DNA from: Flammula alnicola | Lineage: Eukaryota; Basidiomycota; Agaricomycetes; Agaricales; Strophariaceae | Direction of reading: 5' to 3' | Length of the DNA stretch: 64,000 nucleotides | Assembly: GCA_015499995.1 (NCBI GenBank) | Contig: JADNRV010000164.1 | Coordinates: 1 to 64,000, forward strand | In this document: in pieces, positions 1 through 10,990 of the stretch | Numbering within the stretch: position 1 is the stretch's first letter | Layout: each line of letters opens with the position of its first letter | The notes under the pieces: generated by a model | Database searches by the model: none | Told to the model about the DNA's origin: nothing | Seen by the model: only the letters and a program-made list of their open reading frames with translations | Translations under genes and position numbers: made by a program

Positions 1-82
1 AATAGGGAGACGCTGCCCAACATCAGTCTCTCCCTATCTTTCTATTCACTCTGTATTAGTAGCTGAGATCGAGAATCAAACC

Positions 83-735
83 ATGCAATTACCATGCTCT
101 CTCTCATGCGAAAGTCAGAATGGTAGAAAAATCGTTGGAACCACTGCCCTCTTGGACTCAGGTGCTGGCAGACAATTCATCCACCAGCAATTTGCGAACT
201 CTCTTGGACTGAAACTACGATGGCTTTGGAGGCCGATCAAAGCCAAGAATGTAGATGGAACACCTAATAAGGAAGGAATGATATCATACTACGTCATCAT
301 CGACCTTACCATCAACGGAAGAACGGACCCTTTTTTTTTTTTTTTTATTTTTTTTTTTTATATCAACAATTTTATACCAGTGCACGACAGCAGTCCAGGA
401 AGAACGGACCCGACCCGACTTTTAGTCACCGGCCTCGGGAAGCAGAAGATTATTCTGGGCTTCCCTTGGCTCCGAAAACAAAACCTGAACATTGACTGAG
501 AACTGGGAACTCTGACCTGGAGAGAGAAAATTAAGAACTCCCTTCGCAAATTCAGGGATGTATTCATTCGACTCCTTAGGACCAAACCAGCAAAGGAACC
601 ACGAAGGGGTTTCACTCCTTCATCAGACGAAATGGACCTACATCTTGACGAACTATCCATGGGTTCAAAGCTTGACAGGAGCCCCACGTATGAGGAGTTT
701 ACCATCTCCTCCTTATTCGGTAACCACTTCGTGTG
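83..735 (+). pseudogene. Ty3/gypsy pol fragment (retropepsin end)
   Basis: The translation shows a retroviral-type aspartic protease: the active-site motif LLDSGAGRQFIH near residue 23, and a downstream ILGFPWLRK motif that typically closes the flap-side part of the domain. This is the polyprotein-cutting protease of an LTR retrotransposon. The reading frame is broken twice. A poly-T insertion lies at 331-397, and a TGA at 497-499 falls where the family normally reads on (NLNID, stop, ELGTL). Coding-like sequence continues to about 735 and then stops being recognisable. No LTR is visible, so this is a remnant of a larger element truncated at both ends. The fold assignment is good; the exact limits are uncertain. 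Confidence 0.75.
331..397 (-). mobile_element. 5'-truncated LINE copy, 67 bp
   Basis: The insert reads poly-T followed by about 37 bases. On the minus strand these end in ATAAAATTGTTGATA plus poly-A, closely matching the last bases before the poly-A tail of the LINE at 7,100-7,156. It is flanked by a perfect 14-bp duplication GGAAGAACGGACCC at 317-330 and 398-411. This is the signature of target-primed reverse transcription with severe 5' truncation. Confidence 0.85.
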
Positions 736-836
736 ACCGTGGGAAACAACTTCAGCAACACCAACATCGTCCCCCACAGCTCCTCCTCGTTGAGCGCTCC
801 TGAGCGCTATCTTACCAATCGACAGAAAACATATCA

Positions 837-1395
837 ATGCCCCCCAAGTCCGGCTCTGGTGGCGATCTGCCCAGCGGATCTCACGCATCGGAGAGATTGC
901 CTGGTTTTGCGCCTAGGCGCACTCTTGGAACTGGCTCGTTGTCTGCCTCGGTGGCGGCGGAGGCCTCTACCCCTGCATCTCCCTCTCCCCAGAGGCAGAT
1001 GTACTCATCCACTGTCCCTCAGCAACAGAGGGAGAGAACCCCAGTCAGTGAGCGTGAACGCACTCCTATCTTTACCACGGCGGGCCTGCCTCAGCAGGAT
1101 CCGTCTCACTACACCAGGGATGAGGATGTTGTTCTCGACTATGAGGAAACCCCTCCTCCTTCATCTCAATCGACGACAGAGCTTGCCCTGGAAGGGGATC
1201 TCTCTCTTGATGTCGACAGCCTCACCCGGAGCGCTAGGGTCATTGCAGCATGGATGAGGGGGCACTCTGATTCATCTGACAAGGCTCCTCATCGCCCTGC
1301 TACCAAACTTGCCGCTGCACTTGCCTCTCTGGTATCTGCAGCAGAATCTACCGGGTGGACCGAAGTCATCGCGTCCACCGTCAGAGACGATTTTG
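837..1395 (+). pseudogene. LINE ORF1-like (gag-like) 5' part
   Basis: An open frame starts at the ATG at 837 and encodes a Ser/Pro/Thr-rich, low-complexity N-terminal region, as is common before the RNA-binding part of LINE ORF1 proteins. No zinc knuckle is visible. The frame is cut by the hAT-like element at 1,396. Removing that element plus one 8-bp duplication (1,056 bp, a multiple of three) joins this frame directly to the endonuclease tail at 2,452. ORF1 and ORF2 therefore seem to have been fused by an older internal deletion before the DNA transposon arrived. The identification as ORF1 rests on position and composition only. Confidence 0.5.
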
Positions 1396-2443
1396 CAGTA
1401 CTTTGCTGTGCCCCACCTATTCCGGTAGGAATGACTGGAATCCGGTGGAATGGGACTGGAATCCAGTGGAATAGACCAGATTCCAGTGGAATGAGACTGG
1501 AATAGACCGGAATGGGACTGGAATCCACTAGAATAGACTGACATACATTGTATTTCGATTCAATTTAGATGTCACATATCACATGCCCCTGAATTTGTCA
1601 AAAAAAGTCACACCTATCCAGTATCCCAAACCCTGTAGCAAAAACCACCCAGCAAAAACCAAATCTAAATATAGAAATTCAGGGTCCAACATTATTCATG
1701 GTTGCTCAAACTGCAGGGTCCATCCTAATTTGTCCAGTGTCTGAAACCAAAAATTCAGTCACAGGGTCATAGGTCACATCTGTCACACCTGTGTGACCTG
1801 TACAAATCAACTCCTTTATATATTCTATTTGTCTATTTGAGATATATACATTATGTGACTGACTCGTGAGTAATTCAGGGTCAATAAGGTACCATCAGAT
1901 TTAGAATTTTGGGGACATTCTAAATATATCTATATCATGTGACCCAGACAGGCAATATTACCATATTTAGGCTGTTTTGGAACCGTGGGAATTTTATGCC
2001 CAAAAAGGCAATTATAGCACCTTTGGAAATCATGTGATCTGCTGCTCTTGGTGATGAGAAAAATGCAAAAAACTTGAAAACCTGAGTCTTTTCAAAATCA
2101 CCTGATCCAAATATTGAATTTCCTAATCTGGAATACGTCTTGGCACACTTTCCAATCTTATTTCAATACCACAGACAGGTACCAATGTCTATTTCTATAT
2201 ATAGACATTAGAAATCACCAAATCATAATGCATTTCTCTTCTATTCCAGCAGAATACCTGGTTGTTCCATTCCAGCCATTCCACTCCTGTTGCATTCCAG
2301 TCACCATTCCAGTGGAATCTCAGAATTTGCCCCTTTTTCAAAAAATTTCCAAATTTTGGCAGGATATTCCACCGGAATGGCCTCATATTCCACCGGATTC
2401 CACCGGATTCCGGTAGGAATAGGGGGGGCACAGCAAAGACCTC
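1396..2443. mobile_element. hAT-like non-autonomous DNA transposon, 1,048 bp
   Basis: The ends are inverted repeats of about 28 bp: the left end starts CAGTACTTTGCTGTGCCCC, and the right end, reverse-complemented, starts GAGGTCTTTGCTGTGCCCC. An 8-bp duplication CGATTTTG flanks it at 1,388-1,395 and 2,444-2,451. Both ends carry many subterminal copies of a TCCAGTGGAAT / ATTCCACCGGA motif. 8-bp duplications and subterminal motif arrays are hallmarks of hAT elements. No transposase ORF lies inside. Confidence 0.85.
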
Positions 2444-2451
2444 CGATTTTG

Positions 2452-5028
2452 TTCCTCCCGATCAGGTAGTGAACGCATCTACTGTCCGATGCCTGGACAT
2501 CCAGCTTAAGTCAGATCACATTCCGATTTATACTACACTGGACATCCTTTCCACCCCTGACGGGGCAGTTCGGATGTCTCTTCCTACGGAGTCTGTTGAG
2601 GCCTTCGTTAAATCTATCGCTTCGGGACTTGCTGCCATAGATCCACAGGCCCCGTTGACTACCGAGGATCAGATTGAGACTGCGGCTCAAGAAGTGGCGC
2701 GGATTTTCTCAGATGCATGGTCTGCCCATGCTAAAGAGACCTCTATTACTAAGCGTTCGAAACCCTGGTGGTCCCAGGAGTGCTCTGACACCTTGCTCAA
2801 ATTTCGGAGGGATTGCTCCCCCGAGAATTGGAAATCCTTTCGGAAAATAGTCCGGGAAACGAAACGTGTTTTCTTCAATGATCGCATTGGGGAAATCGCG
2901 GGTACTAATAAGCGACCGTGGGACCTCATGAAGTGGGTCCAACAACGGAAGCTCCCTCCCAGTGAGGCTATCCAGTATCGTGGGGAGCCTTGCAATGATT
3001 TGCCTGCCTTGTGGGATGCCCTACATGGCACATACAACTCAGCGTCGGATAGAACATACGATGCTGTTCTCTTGGAGTCCATTCCCCAACTTCCCATTCG
3101 GGAATGGGCTCCCTTCTCCCCGCTGGAACTCACGGAAGCTCTGTCCGCGTGTTCCGGCCTCTCTTCTCCGGGCCCGGATCATGTCAATTGGTCCCACCTG
3201 AAGAAGATTGTACATCAGGACCCCCACTCTGTGGAGGTCCTTATCTCGATTGCTAATGCCTGCATGCATGTGGGTCATTGGCCGTCTCCCTTCAAGGAGT
3301 CTATGTCGGTTATTATCCCCAAACCCGGCAAGCCCTCGTACTCCACCCCTAAGGCATTCAGGCCCATTGTGCTTTTGAATACCGTGGGAAAACTCATCGA
3401 GAAAATGATCTCGAATCACATTCAGTTCGACACTGTCGGACAGGATATATTTCACCCGAATCAGGTTGGGGGTGTCAGGGGGCGCTCAACTGAGGATGCG
3501 GGTCTGTTTTTGACACACATGGTGAGGGCTGGGTGGGCGAAAGGGCTGAGGACTAGCATCCTTGCCTTTGATCTTGCTCAGTTCTTTCCTTCTCTTAATC
3601 ACAAGGTTCTCGTGATTATTCTCCGGAAGCTTGGCTTTCCGCCTTTGGTGGTCAAGTTCTTCAGTTCTTATCTGGTGGAGAGGAAGACGCAGTATGCATG
3701 GAACTCCTTTTTGTCAGATCCTCTGCAAGCCGATGTGGGTGTTGGACAGGGCTCTGCCCTGTCTTGTCAGCTATTTACTTGGCACCTATCATGCGTCTTT
3801 TCTACAAGAGGTGCCGTGAGATTCATCTTGCGGTCGACCTTCTGTCATATGTAGATGATGGTACTCTGATTTCTCAAGAGACCGGACTCGATCCCAATGT
3901 TGTAAACCTTCGCAAGGCTTACAAGATTATATTTGAGCTCTTCACCAAGTTCGCTCTCGCTCTGGAGCACGCGAAGTCGGAGATTTTCACTTCGACAACA
4001 CGGCTTCAGTTTATAATCCTGCCATTGATTTGGGTGAAGAACCCTACACTGCAGGCAAATGGCTCAAGCCAAGCCATTTGGCGATATCTTGGGTTTACTT
4101 TGATCACACGCTCACTTTCAAGGAGCATGTGCAATTATTCCACCAAGGATTACATCGGTGGTATCGATGAAATGCTTGGGTCTTCTACCAGAGGTTGCCG
4201 CCGCATCTTAAGCACCTCCTCTACCGCACTGCTTATCCCCATAATTACTTATGGTTACCGCATGTGGTATTCCGCAAGGCCCGAAACAAGGGGCTTATTG
4301 TGCAACTTACCAACGTTCAGCGTAAGGCTGGGCTTTGGATTACTGGGTGCTTCCGCACTCTCCCTCGTATGGCGTCGAGGCCCTTGCCGGCCTTCTGCCC
4401 ATGCCCTACTTCTGGACAGGTTGAACTCTCGGGCAGTTGCCCGGATCTCTTTCTTGTCTGATACTCACCCGGTCCGGTCATTTATGGCTGGTCCTTTACT
4501 TAAGAAAGCCACTTCTCACAAGATGGCGATTGAGAACTTTACCGAGCGTCAACGAGAAAAGTTGCGCGGAGGTCTTGTGGGCAATGCATTGTTCCACCCC
4601 GCTGGTCTGGAAGAACTGGAGCCTTTTGCTCCAGATGCCAGGCCTGGATATCGTCTAATGGATCGGCATGCGAGCCGGTTTACATGGATGGCTAAACCCC
4701 GTATCAGCAGGGCTGAAGACCCTGATGCTGCGTGGAAAAATTGTACTGGACAAACTCATCGAGAAGTGTGATGATGAGCCAGGAACCGGCATATGCTGGT
4801 GTCGACGGCTCGGTCCCCCCGGGGCCCTGGCAGGCCGCCAACGGCATTGTTATCAAATGGCAGGGTGCTCTGGTTTTGGCCAGATGCCACTCTTCCGGAT
4901 GAGCTATTAGCACTGACGCTGAGCTCGATGCCATCTCGGTGGCCATCTCTGCAATGGTAGCATTCGGAGACGTCACCAGGATAGTTATTTTCACGGATTC
5001 GATGCATGCTGCTCGAATGGCCCGTTGA
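2452..5028 (+). pseudogene. LINE ORF2: endonuclease tail, reverse transcriptase, RNase H
   Basis: The first frame (2,452 to about 3,780) opens with the C-terminal endonuclease motif SDHIPIY. Reverse transcriptase blocks follow: IPKPGK, FRPIVLLN, the LAFDLAQFFPSL block with its catalytic Asp, and VGQGSALSC. Near 3,775 the frame shifts, and the second frame carries the catalytic YVDD (about 3,850). A third stretch (about 4,785-5,028) matches RNase H: AGVDGSVPPG, a DAELDAI helix and IVIFTDSMHAA with the metal-binding Asp. That stretch has in-frame TGA stops at 4,900-4,902 and 5,026-5,028. The normal product nicks target DNA and copies the element RNA into it. This copy cannot encode it. Confidence 0.85.
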
Positions 5029-5416
5029 TCCTTCTCCGCATTCTCATCAGGGCTCATCTCTGATAGTATGTCGGACACTTGAATGCTGGTTCCAAGGTGG
5101 TGGTAACCGTAAAGTCGTTTTTGCAGAGTCTCCCTCCGACATGGAGTGGGACGTCCATCAAGAGGCTCAATGACCTCGTCCTTGGGTTTCCGGGTGTACC
5201 TGTTACACCGAATACCCTCTATCTGTCGCTTGGCTTAAGAATAAAGCTGACACTGTAGCGCGGGATGCCCTGGTCGACAGAGGTCGACGAGGTTCCCAAT
5301 TTACTTGGCTCTAATTTCTTGGAGTTAGAGGATCTAAAGGGTAATCCTCTCCGTCCGACCCCCGTTCGCGGTGGGCCGTGGCTTGAAGTCGGCGGCTGCG
5401 ACTCTCAGTTGTTCGG

Positions 5417-5504
5417 GGCGTGGTGGCTTAGCGGTTACTGCATTGCCCTTAAGGGTGGCTGTGTACCATCCGAGACGTTGGGGGTTCGATTCCCCCAGAT
5501 TCAC
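5417..5504 (+). other. tRNA-like sequence in LINE 3' region
   Basis: An A-box-like TGGCTTAGCGG (5,424-5,434) and a perfect B box GGTTCGATTCC (5,483-5,493) are spaced as in a tRNA with a long variable arm. The T stem is perfect (five G, 5,480-5,484, against five C, 5,492-5,496). The acceptor and D stems do not pair, so this is not a functional tRNA gene. It may be a tRNA-derived (SINE-type) module within the LINE tail. Confidence 0.5.
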
Positions 5505-5509
5505 ATACG

Positions 5510-7125
5510 ATAATTGTGGTCCGTGGGACTGTTCCGCGGGTTGCTGATGTAAGTCGCGCTCCATGTTGGGTTCGCTGTTGGCTGCTCATTGGGCGGGACC
5601 CTCGGCAATCCACTGTAGTCCCATTTAGGGCTTGTGGCGCCACCTTGTAGGACCCTTTGTGTAAATCGTCTGCGATGTTGTGGGCGTGTCGGGGGCTGCA
5701 GGCCGTTCCGTGCCTTAGGGCGCAAGGGCGCGATGCCGCTACAGGGGACGGGCACAATGACCACCTCGCAGGCCTACGTCGGGGGCTGGGAGTGTCCGGG
5801 GTCCAACCAATTCCGCGGAATGTTGACATAAGTCGACCGATGCAAAGCCGTATGACCGATGTAAGCCGACCCTGGCCCTCGGGCAAAGCCACTATGGTTC
5901 TGTAAATCGACCCTGGCTGAGGCTCGCTGTCGGCCTGTGGGAACCCCGCAAGGGGCCAAAAGGATAGGACACAATAAGATTGGGGGAATCAGGCGAAAAC
6001 CATCCGACCATGGGGAGTTCCGGGGTGATTCCCGGATCAATGATCCAGCCTGGGTTTCAACAACCCAGGGCAGTGACAGGATACCCAACATGGCAAGTAG
6101 ATGTGGGTGCCGTCGTTAGTCATCTGAAATGTACTCCCAGCTCCACGGCTGGGTAGAGTTTCACAGCAAGACAGTGACTCCGGACAGGATTGGGGATCCG
6201 CGCCCATCTGGGCTTAAGCGAACCACCTGCCGGGGGACGGGAAGTTCGGCCTGGGAGTAACACACCTAGGATTCACCGGATGGGCCGTGGCATGGTCGGG
6301 GCAGTCCCCTTACCTTGGCCCGAGAGATCAAATCCACTGTCGGTTCACACAGGCATAATAGACTCCTGTGGGCTTAAGTTGTAGCCGGGGTGTTGGTGGG
6401 CTTACGTCGGCATGCCGACTGATGGATTGGGGACGGAATATATCGAACTCGAAAATGAACAGACCTAATAGGAAGGCGGGAAGAATGGCCGGTGCAGCCG
6501 ACCTCCCCTGCTGTGTAAGCCGGAGGTGACTAGTATTCGCAGCACCTACTAGGCAGGTCCCCAAAGTGGGGCTGTTGATGGACCCTGAGTTCTGATTCGT
6601 CTGATGGTTGAGTAGGTGGGGTAATAACTCCCTACCGAAATCCCAAAGTAGCCTGCCAATAGGCCTCTCCGCAAGGAGGGGCCTAAACTTCGGGGCGTCG
6701 TCGGGGCCTTGGCCCAAGACCTAGTGCCCACAGGTGTTTCCATTATGGTGCGATGAATCCCACGAGGGCCGCAGCCGTGGTCGTTCCATGGCTTCGCTTG
6801 TGACTCTCTGAGTCTATTGCACGCATCATTTGGAGGACCCGCCATGGTGTAACGATAACGTCGAGTTTGCCAATGAAGTGGGGAGAGCCGGGCAAGCTCT
6901 GACTTCATCTGGGTGACCCCCCTGTCCACCCTTTTAATCCATACTTACCTTACGTTCGGTAGCGTTAACAACGCCGCGCGTTTGTATTTCCTGGGCTGCG
7001 AGGTCTGTTATTTGGGTTTCAGGCTGCTGCGCAACCAATTTCTTTCTTTTGCGATGGGTATTGTAGCGTACTTGTTTGTATTAGTTAGAGTCCGAGCTGC
7101 GATCGTGCTTTGGAATATAAATTGT

Positions 7126-7131
<6 letters not shown>
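5510..7131 (+). other. Hairpin-rich non-coding 3' region of the LINE
   Basis: About 1.6 kb between the RNase H/tRNA-like part and the A tail has no convincing ORF but is dense in short perfect stems. Examples are CCCC-GCAA-GGGG at 5,944-5,955, GGGAATCA/TGATTCCC at 5,984-6,033, CCTGGGTT/AACCCAGG at 6,049-6,069, CCCAGC/GCTGGG at 6,136-6,153, and a stem closed by a GCAA loop at 6,661-6,684. It ends with the same tail sequence as the truncated copy at 331-397, so at least its end is part of the retrotransposed RNA. Confidence 0.55.
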
Positions 7132-7156
<25 letters not shown>

Positions 7157-7159
7157 GGA

Positions 7160-7565
7160 TACGACTACGATGACGACGAGGGCGGGGCAGCAGCAGCACG
7201 ACCACTGCTGCTGCTCCTTGTACACGACGGCGACGAAGTGGACACAGCAGCAGCAGCATGACGACGGCTGCCGCTCGTATACGGCGACGGCGATAAGGTG
7301 GGGGCAACAGCTCTGCCTACTGTTGATGCTCGGATACGGTGGCGACGACGAGGAGCAGCAGCAGCGCCCATTGCTGCTGCTCAGATACAGCGACGGCGGC
7401 GAGGTGGGAGGAGCAGCAGCACGACAAGATGGAAGCAGTGCCAGCTGTACCGCTCCTCCTGCTGCTGTCCCGTTATGGTGGCGGCGATGAGATGGGAAGG
7501 GCGACAGCAGCGACATGATGACCAGGAGGAGAACGAAGATGAGCAGCAGCAGGAGAGGCGATGAC
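7160..7565. repeat. CAG/GAC-rich simple-sequence tract
   Basis: The tract is dominated by imperfect CAG, GAC and GGC trinucleotide runs, so all six frames look open by composition. None shows a domain, and I call no gene here. It begins directly after the LINE A tail. Confidence 0.75.
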
Positions 7566-7740
7566 GTGCGTTACTCACGTCGATATGCACCCTCCATCCT
7601 CGTTTTCACTACTGTATCTTATTTTATTTGTTGTATACCTTATTACCAGTACATGAGTAGCACATTTCAAATATATTCACAGTTTTCGGTTTAATTCCCT
7701 GAGGTTTTCGAGCAGAGACGACAGCAGGCTGCAGCGTGGG

Positions 7741-8900
7741 AATACTAGAAAGTATCTAATCTATAGATAACAGCGACAGGCACTGAGGCACAAGCGTCTG
7801 CATCTAAAAATATCTAGCTAGGCGCTGTCTGGCTATCTAATCTATAGATAACAAACCAAGCACAAGCGCTGGCATCTAAAAATATCACACCGGCGCTTTC
7901 CGTCTAATTTTAGACTGTCATCCAAAGTCATCCTCGTCAATCCACCCATCCCCGCCCCCCATGAGGTGCGCACAGGGCGGCAATGGGTAGCAATATATTA
8001 CTGGACCCTAATGGATTTTTTTCCGCAGTCGGAACCGCCCCAAACGATGAGCGCAAGCCAAAATACAAACCCGAGCATCATTTCCTGCATTGTTGACAGG
8101 TGTTTACCATCAGCCCCGCCCCAAATGGGACAGTCATCCAAACCTACCGCCCCAATCCACCCATTCCCGCCCCCTAGAGGCACGCAAACAATTGCATTAT
8201 GTGAGAATATATTTATAGATGCTATTGGATTTTGTGCCGTGCCCAAAAATGCCCCCAATGAAGAGCAGCAGAGACGCAGCAGGCCAAAATGAACCGTGTC
8301 TATTTTTAAACATACAGCGGCATGGGATTACAGAAAGTATCTAATCTATAGATAAGGGAAACAGGCGCCGGAGTTCTGGCTATCTAATCTATAAATAACG
8401 AACCAGGCACAAGCGCTGGGGTCTAAAAATAGCACACCAAAGCCTTTTCCATCTAATTTTAGAATGTCATCCGAAGTTATTCGCGACAATCCACCCATCC
8501 CCGCCCCCCATGAGGCGCGCAAAGGGCGGCAATGGGTAGTAATATATTATTAGACCCCATTGGAATTTTTTCCCTGGCCAAAACCATCCCAAACGACGAG
8601 CAAAAGCCAAAATACAATCCCGAGCATCATTTCCTGCATTGTTGACAGGTATTTACCATCAGCCCCACCCCAAATGGGACCGTCATCCAAACCTGCCGGC
8701 CCCAATCCACCCATTCCTGCCCCCCTAGAGGCGCGCAAAAACCTGCATTAAATCTGAATATATTTATAGATGCTATTGGAATTTTTCCCACGCCTAAAGG
8801 CGCCCCCAACGACGAGCAGCACCATATTTTGTGCCCGCCAGCCATTTCTGTGCATTGTTGACACATATTTACTAGTACCCGCCCCCTGCAAGGTGCAGAC
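7741..8900. repeat. Nested tandem repeat, 549-bp unit
   Basis: Two copies of a unit of about 549 bp lie in tandem (starts near 7,745 and 8,335). Each contains two related sub-units of about 215 bp, beginning with CCACCCATCCCCGCCCCCC or CCACCCATTCC at 7,942, 8,157, 8,491 and 8,707. The 18-bp motif TATCTAATCTATAGATAA, or a one-base variant, occurs four times (about 7,753, 7,832, 8,338, 8,381). No coding frame is conserved between copies. Confidence 0.8.
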
Positions 8901-9048
8901 ACCCTCTCTCAGCACCGCAGCAGTCTTTCAAAAGATTTGTGCATGGTCTTAGGCCGTGGCCTAAGCAGCCCAAACCCGCTATAGATGTATAACGTAGTTA
9001 GCCCACAGCCTATAATTCTAGCTTACAAGGCTGAAATCCGAGCCTCGG

Positions 9049-9200
9049 ATTAAACGCAACTCCCCGGCGAGCACCACTTGTGTGGCGTTCCTCAATATCT
9101 GGGACTCTCAGTCTGGATCCCGCGCGAAGGCTCTTATCAATAAGACCTTCATGTTCCGTGGCAGGGCTTACCGCATTCTTGCGGCGCGTGCCAATCCCGG
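9049..9200 (+). pseudogene. LINE ORF fragment truncated by the gypsy 5' LTR
   Basis: One frame reads VAFLNIWDSQSGSRAKALI followed by FRGRAYRILAARANPG. This is the kind of sequence found just before the zinc knuckle of fungal LINE ORF1 proteins. It runs straight into the 5' LTR at 9,201. The matching continuation is not found after the 3' LTR at 33,631. Assignment is by motif memory only. Confidence 0.5.
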
Positions 9201-10971
9201 TGAAGAGACCACGAGTGGCTAGCTGTGAACGGACTACTATTCTCCTTACCTGAGCTATTTTTAGCACTTAGTAAAGCTTATACCGTAGTCTAAATGTTAC
9301 AAGTCCGGACATTACAATGACAAGGCTACTAAGGACTAGAGGAAACTATGCAAGATAACGAGGAACGCGCGGTCAATTAAAGACATTATCATTAGTAACT
9401 ATTGAGATAATAGTCAATACATCTAATGAAGTGTACGGAAATAGGTGCCTTTCAGTAATATCTTAACCATCCGGCCTATACAGAACGAGGCGCGGATCTC
9501 TAGATTAAAGAACGGACATCTAGGCACATTACAGGACAGGTCGCGTGACATTGCTGAAGGCATCAAGGACAGTGGAGCAGTCGGGGTAAAGCAGACGCCC
9601 ATAGACGCGCCTGTAGCAACGCCGATCAAAGCTCGGATCAAAGGGATACCAAATTGGGAACACATACCATATCGGGTAATAACTGGGTACAGGAAGATTT
9701 CCGGGGTGCATAACTCGACACAGCGAGATCCCAGATGCACGCCGAGGGTACCAAGATACCGGGTACAGAGGACGAAGGGTTACAACCCTAATCACAAGCA
9801 TTATCTCGGACAGAACGTGCGTGGATTGCCCGAGCGTCTCCGATGAGATGTAGGCGCGTCTATGCTCCGGTCAGTCTATAGCCAATGACAGGACAAGATA
9901 CCAATGCAAACGAAAGGTCACGAGCCTGTATACCACGCGGTCGAGGAGGATTAAGTCTTAGGCGCTTAAGTTAGCCGAGCCGACGACGATCTGAGCTCCT
10001 GATCCAACCAAAAAGGCATGATTGAGCGGACGCGCATGGAAACTGTACTCCACAAGGCCGCCGCTTGTGCACAAATGCCCATGAAATCTCTATATTCTCG
10101 TCATTGCGTCTATGTAATAATATATCGTCTCAGTAGTATATAAGCAGCCCTGTAACACCGTAGAATACAAGCAATTTACCACCCACGAGATACAAGCACT
10201 TAAGAGTTATATCTTAAGTGTTTCACCTCTAAAGTACCAAGTAGCTTCAAAGCGAGAGTCCCATAATATAAAAAGAAACCAAGTAACATATAAACGAACT
10301 GTTAAGATGAGAACACGTGTCTAAGTGATTCGCCAAGACAAGTAAAGAGAGTTATAAGCCAAGGAACCTGTCTAAGTGACTTGTTCAAAACCTACCCTTT
10401 GTCAAAGGACATCTGGGGACCTGGACTGTAGTGTCGGTAGACAAAGCGTCTATGCGCCTCTGGCCATTGTTAAGGGACTGTAGTGTCAGCGGATAAGACA
10501 TCTGCGCGCCTCTTTCCACAAGTATAGTTTTTGAGACAAGTAAAGACAAGTTAAAGGGCATAGAGCTATCTTCTCAATTGGAGAACAAGACAAAGCGAGA
10601 TCAGTTAGCAGTTTGTGCATGAGCACTAGTTTCCGAGTACCAGACCAGAATTTACACAAGTCTATTGGACTTAAAACGACCCATTGACTATAAACGCGCC
10701 TAAGGCCTTGCCTGAGCCGTTACATAGTTAAACACCTTCTTTTATCATGCCACCTACTATCAGGTATCGATATTATAAAAACTATTATCCTCCCCTTGGA
10801 CGAACTAAGTCAACTAAACATTGATTTGGGTGTTTGAGTGTAGTAAAGTAGTTATTAAAAGTGAAGCAAGTCGGATTTGATAGTATCTCTTTAATAGACC
10901 TTACAAAGTCTATTGAAAGCGACTACTTGATTATCTAGTAGTTCACACACACCCCGCACTAAGCATCTTTA
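9201..10971 (+). repeat. 5' LTR of the large gypsy element
   Basis: Begins TGAAGAGACC and ends AAGCATCTTTA. It is nearly identical to 31,860-33,630 and matches the inverted solo LTR at 39,916-41,689. Apparent ORFs inside it recur in all LTR copies and show no protein features. Confidence 0.95.
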
Positions 10972-10973
10972 TC

Positions 10974-10990
10974 TGGAGCCCACCGCGAGG
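10974..10990 (+). other. Primer-binding site, large gypsy element
   Basis: TGGAGCCCACCGCGAGG begins two bases after the 5' LTR. It starts with TGG, complementary to the CCA end of a tRNA primer. The primer tRNA was not identified. Confidence 0.6.

Larger units (their letters stand above)
837..7156 (+). mobile_element. Non-LTR retrotransposon (LINE) with RNase H, decayed
   Basis: In order the element shows a gag-like first ORF (837-1395), an endonuclease tail with the SDHIP motif (about 2,500), a reverse transcriptase with YVDD (about 3,850), an RNase H domain (about 4,785-5,030), a long hairpin-rich non-coding 3' region and a 25-base A tail at 7,132-7,156. This layout is known from RNase-H-bearing fungal LINEs. 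Most of the endonuclease is missing, several frameshifts are present, and a hAT-like element interrupts it at 1,396-2,443. The 5' end is not defined; sequence from about 790 may belong to it. No target duplication was recognised around the A tail. Confidence 0.8.

Noticed and set aside
5417..5504. Functional tRNA gene
   Set aside because: The B box and T stem are perfect but the acceptor and D stems do not pair.
5449..5892. Minus-strand frame of 147 codons
   Set aside because: It begins on the complement of the tRNA-like segment and crosses hairpin-rich non-coding sequence; this is a common false ORF type.
7008..7590. Several overlapping open frames on both strands
   Set aside because: They arise from CAG/GAC/GGC trinucleotide composition; no domain, start context or splice sites.
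9423..9846. Frames of 90-133 codons on both strands, repeated at 32,082-32,547 and 41,078-41,415
   Set aside because: They are shared LTR sequence in three copies; no protein motif, and LTRs of this class are non-coding.
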